Assembly (NCBI GenBank): GCA_964371125.1
Contig: CAYJMY010000049.1
Location: forward strand, 1-26,051
Length of the DNA: 26,051 nucleotides
Direction: 5' to 3'
DNA from: DUSC01 sp964371125
GTDB taxonomy: Bacteria; Pseudomonadota; Alphaproteobacteria; Rhizobiales; Rhizobiaceae
Position numbers and translations under genes: made by a program. How positions within the stretch are numbered: the stretch's first letter is position 1; every line of letters begins with the position of its first letter. Below are positions 23,087 through 26,051 of the stretch, in pieces. The notes beneath the pieces are model-generated. The model was not told the DNA's origin. It worked only from the letters and a program-made list of their open reading frames with translations, and searched no databases.

Positions 23087-23124
23087 GGGTCGACGGCGCC
23101 GCTCCCGCGGCGATGCGCCGCCGG

Positions 23125-23340
23125 TCACACGCAGTCGATGCAGCCGGCCGCACCGATGCCGGCGAGGCATTGCGCGCAGGCCAGGGTGCCGGTCCCGATG
23201 CAGACGGCGCCGCAGGCCACCAGGGCCGCCGCGCAGGCGGCCTTCTTGAAGATATTGCATCCCGATGGATGGACCGCGGCGGTCGAGGGCGTAATCCCCG
23301 GCATGCGACCGATCGGCTGGACTTGTTGCGGAAGCCTCAT
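23125..23340 (-). CDS. Cys-rich RiPP-like precursor peptide B (71 residues, 8 Cys)
   Basis: The peptide starts MRLPQQVQPIGRMPG. Residues 2-12 match [RK][LF]P-x4-P[IV]xR and are strikingly like cyanobactin leaders (LPQQ.QP[VI].R). A Cys-free stretch runs to residue 27. The core-like region is hydrophobic and Ala/Gly-rich with eight cysteines at 28, 36, 43, 47, 55, 58, 67 and 70, spaced unlike metallothioneins. GGAGG lies 6 nt before ATG 23340, and the gene follows peptide A by 35 nt. There is no classical signal peptide, although the core is hydrophobic enough to contact membranes. A membrane-active peptide is one possibility (inference only). Confidence 0.8.
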   Translation of the reverse strand: MRLPQQVQPIGRMPGITPSTAAVHPSGCNIFKKAACAAALVACGAVCIGTGTLACAQCLAGIGAAGCIDCV

Positions 23341-23375
23341 TGTGTTCCTCCCTCGTTAGAAGCTGATGGGTGTAC

Positions 23376-23627
23376 TCACCGAATGCACGTCGCCGCGCAC
23401 AGGTCTTTGCAGATGCTGCGGAGTGGCGCCTCGAGCAGGTTGCATCGGGCGATGCATGCCTCGCAGTTGATGTCGGAAGCGCCGATGCCCCAGTGTGCCG
23501 GATCCGTCTTCGGTCCGCGCACGACCGGCGGCGCGAGCACGGGAAGGCGCCACCCGGACCGGTATGGCAGGGCGTCGGTGCTGGTCGCCGTTGTCGGTCG
23601 GCGGGACTTGCGGCCACGCTTCGCCAT
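23376..23627 (-). CDS. Cys-rich RiPP-like precursor peptide A (83 residues, 6 Cys)
   Basis: This peptide overlaps the protease stop as TGATG and has a strong AGGAGG ribosome binding site inside the protease gene. The first 50 residues are basic and Cys-free; residues 27-37 (RLPVLAPPVVR) fit the leader pattern [RK][LF]P-x4-P[IV]xR. The C-terminal 30 residues hold six cysteines at 55, 58, 62, 73, 77 and 81, in two similar halves, CxxCxxxC and CxxxCxxxC, that look like two helices held by disulfides or a metal site. It differs from B and C in its long basic N-terminal extension. Function is inferred from context only. Confidence 0.78.
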   Translation of the reverse strand: MAKRGRKSRRPTTATSTDALPYRSGWRLPVLAPPVVRGPKTDPAHWGIGASDINCEACIARCNLLEAPLRSICKDLCAATCIR

Positions 23628-25627
23628 CACGCCCTCCTGGTCCAGCTGCGTACCGGTCCCACCGTCACCGGAATGACGTCGCTGACGTCGACGGTGAAGC
23701 GGAAGACGCGGCTCGCCACGTTGGTGTTGCGCGGATCGAAGAAGGACAGCTCGACGTCGTAGCATTCCGAATCCGGCCGGCAGACCGGGCTCTTGCGGAC
23801 GGCGATGCGGTCGAGGTCGAGCTGGTCGCTGGTAGCGCTTTGGATCACCGAGGCGATCTGCACGGCGTTCGTCGCCGAATAGTTGAGCGCCCGCTCCTCG
23901 CCGGTGATGCCGAGGTTGCGCAGGTCGTAGTAGACCCGGTCCAGGTAGTTGGCGAGGCCACTCGCCTGCCGTTCGTAGACCTCCCGGTCGGCCGCCGCCG
24001 CCGGCATGGCGCCGAGCACGTGGGCGACCAGCGGCTGCGTCGCCCAGGAATAGAGGCCGCGGATCGCCGGAACGATGAGCGGTACGATCTGGCCCGATTG
24101 CAGCCGCACCTGTCCGGCGATCGTTCCCGGCACCGAGATCAACTCGACGCCCTCGTTGATCTGTGCCCGAAGTGCCTCGCGCAGCCGATCGTAGGCGGCT
24201 TCGGCGTAGGCGCCGAGCGGCTGGATGGCATAGATCGGCGTCGCGTCGAGGTTGAGCGTCCAGATGAGTCCCGGCGCCTCGTAGGGGCTCTCGTCGAGAT
24301 AGGCGAGAAGCTGCTGGCTGAAGCCCTCCGGCACCGGCGATTCGATCGGCGAATCGACCGGGCGCACCGACATGGCCTGCAGGAAGGAATCGCGCCGCGC
24401 TTCGCTGCCGAAATCGATGCCGAGGCGGCCGATGGCGTAGACGATCTGAGGCCGCCCGCCGCCGCATGCGCAGCCGCCGCCTTCCTTCTTGCCGCCGCAG
24501 CCGCAGCCGCCCTCCTTCTTGCCACCGCATCCGCAGCCGCAATCCGACGGGATGACACCGGCGTCTGCGCGGGCTGCGGACGAGGCAGGGGCGTCGCTCG
24601 CAAAGGCGTTGCCGCCGTCCGAGGGCCGCAGTTCTGCTCGCGTGTGCGTTGGAGGCCGGCGCGCGGCGAAGGCGTCCGGGTCGTACCGGTGGATGGTTTC
24701 GGTCGCGGCGCCGTTGTCGGCAGCGTCGCTCGGCACGAGCATGTCGGTGTCGGTCGTCATGGTATCTCCCCCTGTGATGGCGTCGACGGCTCTTGAAATG
24801 TCGATCTTTCCGGCGAGCGCGGTGCTGCAGTCTTCCCCCGGCCCGGGTCGGCACGGTTCGGCGGCGGCCAGCAATGCCCGGCGCACGCCGTGCGGATCGG
24901 GTGTCTTCCCCAGCCGCCGTTGCAGGCCGACCAGCAGTGCGGCGACGCCGGAGACCGCTGGCGCCGCGTAGCTGGTGCCGCTGCGCCGCGTGACGCCGCC
25001 GCCGGGCACCGCGCCGGGCATGTCATGACCCGGCGCGAGCAGACCCTGGATGCGATAGGTCGGCCCGAAATTGCTCGACGGCAGTGGTCGCCCCGCCGCG
25101 TCCATGGCGCCGGCGGCGAGAACGCTCTGCGCCGCGGCCGGTACGTGCAGGCAGGCGCAGCCGTCGTTGCCGGCCGCCGCGACGATGAGCACGTTGCGTC
25201 GCCCGCAGGTCTCGATCGCCTGGGCGAGCACCGGGTCTGGCTCGCCGTCGTCGGAAGGCTGGCCGCTGGAGACGTTGATGATGTCGGCGCCGCGGTCGAC
25301 CGCGATCAGGATCGCCCGCGCCAGGTCGAGCTGCGAGCAGGCCGGCTGTGCGCCGCCGAACACCGGCACGATCAGGCCACGGCAGTCGGGTGCCAGCCCC
25401 TCCATCGCGCTGCCGGGTTGGCCGAACAACTGGCTGGCGACGTGCGTGCCGTGCGCGGTTGCCGCGCCGCCGCCGGCCTGGGCGAAGACCTCCGCCAGTT
25501 CCAGCCGCGCCCCTGCGAAGCACGGATGCGAGGTGTCGACCGGTCCGTCGAGCACCGCCACCGTCACCGCCGGATCGCCGGTGCCGAGCGCCGCCCTTGC
25601 CTGCGAAAGGAAGTCCGACCAGTCCAC
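23627..25627 (-). CDS. PatA/PatG-like subtilisin protease with Cys-rich linker
   Basis: This 666-residue protein has an N-terminal S8 domain with catalytic Asp27 (VAVLDGPVD), His59 (AHGTHVAS), oxyanion Asn154 (AAAGNDG) and Ser219 (SGTSYAAPAVSG). After a linker containing two CGCGGKKEGG repeats, residues about 400-666 resemble the C-terminal domain of the cyanobactin proteases PatA/PatG: FGSEARRDSF, LIWTLNLDATPIYAIQPLGA, YYDLRNLG, ERALNYSATNA, KSPVCRPDSECYDVELSFFD and FRFTVDVSDVIPVT. PatA and PatG cut, and PatG cyclises, precursor peptides; the three small Cys-rich peptides directly downstream are the obvious substrates. There is no signal peptide. GTG 25627 with GGAGG 6 nt upstream is preferred; TTG 25702 is also in frame but lies within the -10 box of the likely promoter. 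An in-frame ATG at 24760 with its own ribosome binding site could yield the C-terminal half alone. Confidence 0.9.
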   Translation of the reverse strand: MDWSDFLSQARAALGTGDPAVTVAVLDGPVDTSHPCFAGARLELAEVFAQAGGGAATAHGTHVASQLFGQPGSAMEGLAPDCRGLIVPVFGGAQPACSQLDLARAILIAVDRGADIINVSSGQPSDDGEPDPVLAQAIETCGRRNVLIVAAAGNDGCACLHVPAAAQSVLAAGAMDAAGRPLPSSNFGPTYRIQGLLAPGHDMPGAVPGGGVTRRSGTSYAAPAVSGVAALLVGLQRRLGKTPDPHGVRRALLAAAEPCRPGPGEDCSTALAGKIDISRAVDAITGGDTMTTDTDMLVPSDAADNGAATETIHRYDPDAFAARRPPTHTRAELRPSDGGNAFASDAPASSAARADAGVIPSDCGCGCGGKKEGGCGCGGKKEGGGCACGGGRPQIVYAIGRLGIDFGSEARRDSFLQAMSVRPVDSPIESPVPEGFSQQLLAYLDESPYEAPGLIWTLNLDATPIYAIQPLGAYAEAAYDRLREALRAQINEGVELISVPGTIAGQVRLQSGQIVPLIVPAIRGLYSWATQPLVAHVLGAMPAAAADREVYERQASGLANYLDRVYYDLRNLGITGEERALNYSATNAVQIASVIQSATSDQLDLDRIAVRKSPVCRPDSECYDVELSFFDPRNTNVASRVFRFTVDVSDVIPVTVGPVRSWTRRA
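24481..24540 (-). repeat. Two direct 30-bp repeats encoding the CGCGGKKEGG linker
   Basis: 24481-24510 and 24511-24540 are identical at 27 of 30 positions and encode consecutive copies of a Cys/Gly/Lys-rich decapeptide in the linker between protease and PatG-like domain. Further Cys/Gly-rich sequence flanks them on both sides. Confidence 0.85.
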
Positions 25628-25701
25628 GCCACCCCTCCCGGGCGCCTGCCGCCGTCGGTCGCCCGTCACGGGATACAACCGGTAGCTGCAGCAATAACTC
25701 A

Positions 25702-25730
25702 ACTATAGCGTGTTATCTTGGGTCATGCAA
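25702..25730 (-). promoter_or_regulatory. Sigma-70-like promoter of the protease-peptide operon (TTGCAT-N17-TATAGT)
   Basis: Read leftward, TTGCAT (25730-25725) is followed after 17 nt by TATAGT (25707-25702). The predicted transcription start is near 25695, which leaves a leader of about 65 nt before the GTG at 25627 and rules against the TTG start at 25702. Confidence 0.6.
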
Positions 25731-25852
25731 CCTTGGCGTGCGGAACGTCCGAGACACCTCGCGCCAAAGAGGAAAGGACGCCCCGCGGCGAGCGCGCGCG
25801 CAGCCACGGGCCGCCCTTTGCCTTTGCCCGCTTCCCTGCTAAAGCCCGCGTC

Positions 25853-26051
25853 ATGACCACGCCGCTCGACCACATCCGCAATTTTTCCATTGTCGCCCAC
25901 ATCGACCACGGCAAGTCGACGCTCGCCGACCGGCTGATCCAGATGACCGGCGCCATGGACGCGCGCGAGATGGCCGGCAAGGAGCAGGTGCTCGATTCGA
26001 TGGACATCGAGCGCGAGCGCGGCATCACCATCAAGGCGCAGACCGTGCGCC
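25853..26051 (+). CDS. lepA: LepA (elongation factor 4), N-terminal part (3' end outside window)
   Basis: The 66 visible residues start MTTPLDHIRNFSIVAHIDHG, with the G1 motif AHIDHGKST and the switch I region DIERERGITIKAQTVR of the translational GTPase LepA/EF4. LepA is a ribosome-associated GTPase that affects initiation and back-translocation. ATG 25853 is the family's usual start. It is divergent from the protease-peptide operon with a gap of about 150 nt after that operon's promoter. A core chromosomal gene, it anchors the window to the chromosome. Confidence 0.98.
   Translation, partial: MTTPLDHIRNFSIVAHIDHGKSTLADRLIQMTGAMDAREMAGKEQVLDSMDIERERGITIKAQTVR

Noticed and set aside
22853..23627. 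Cys-rich peptides as ordinary metallothioneins
   Set aside because: Cys spacing is not the CxC/CxxC clustering of metallothioneins, and the shared Cys-free leader pattern and protease partner fit RiPP precursors better. Metal binding of the mature product is not excluded.
24481..24540. Tandem 30-bp repeats as a CRISPR or mobile-element signature
   Set aside because: Only two adjacent copies without spacers, in frame within a protein linker.
23495..24796. Long rightward frame (433 codons) opposite the protease gene
   Set aside because: It is antisense to the PatG-like protease, has no domain and the Arg/Asp-rich composition of a reverse-strand shadow.
25703..25726. Seven-residue mini-ORF (MTQDNTL) ahead of the protease
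   Set aside because: It lies inside the -35/-10 spacer of the predicted promoter, so it would not be transcribed.

Overview
The window looks like a chromosomal segment of a high-GC alphaproteobacterium, most likely Hyphomicrobiales/Rhizobiales (Mesorhizobium- or Aminobacter-like). The reasons are codon bias toward G/C, a perfect Irr-type iron control element in front of an MbfA-type ferritin/VIT1 protein, an EcfG-type general-stress promoter, a SigF/NrsF pair, and many ATGA-coupled gene pairs. No taxonomic search could be run. I saw no rRNA, tRNA, insertion sequence or CRISPR array.

Layout. 1-768 is the 3' end of an EAL c-di-GMP phosphodiesterase. 1039-3187 holds a possible 46-residue protein, a YciE/YciF stress protein behind a GGAAC-N16-CGTT promoter, and mbfA behind an ICE palindrome. 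3362-4351 is a threonine/serine dehydratase. 4361-8082 is a TetR-HlyD-ATPase-permease efflux operon read leftward, each junction an ATGA overlap, with a perfect palindrome as likely operator. 8129-10396 is a CYTH-CHAD-permuted papain-like protein cluster. 10422-12330 is an ECF41 sigma factor module (membrane protein, CMD-family protein, sigma factor) with a matching ECF41 promoter. 12409-14023 carries a periplasmic PQQ-type sugar dehydrogenase and a small EamA/SMR-like membrane protein.

14125-18024 is a bufferin locus: a BufA precursor, the DUF692 (MNIO) modifying enzyme BufB, the partner BufC and a DoxX protein run leftward. The ECF sigma factor SigF and its membrane anti-sigma NrsF run rightward. 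Both arms have a GTAAC[AG]-N16-CGAA promoter in the shared 189-bp gap, so the sigma factor probably drives the buf genes and itself. 18049-20234 carries an unrecognised tail-anchored protein and a soluble chemotaxis receptor with a C-terminal sensor domain. 20410-22781 is a CioAB-type bd quinol oxidase.

The most interesting part is 22853-25730. A subtilisin-like protease whose C-terminal third resembles the PatA/PatG cyanobactin proteases is followed, on the same strand, by three small Cys-rich peptides with 6, 8 and 8 cysteines and good ribosome binding sites. All three carry the N-terminal pattern [RK][LF]P-x4-P[IV]xR, which matches the conserved leader motif of cyanobactin precursors (PatE-like). 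No YcaO cyclodehydratase or PatF-like gene is in the window. This looks like a cyanobactin-related RiPP locus with unusual Cys-rich cores outside cyanobacteria. The window ends in the 5' part of lepA.
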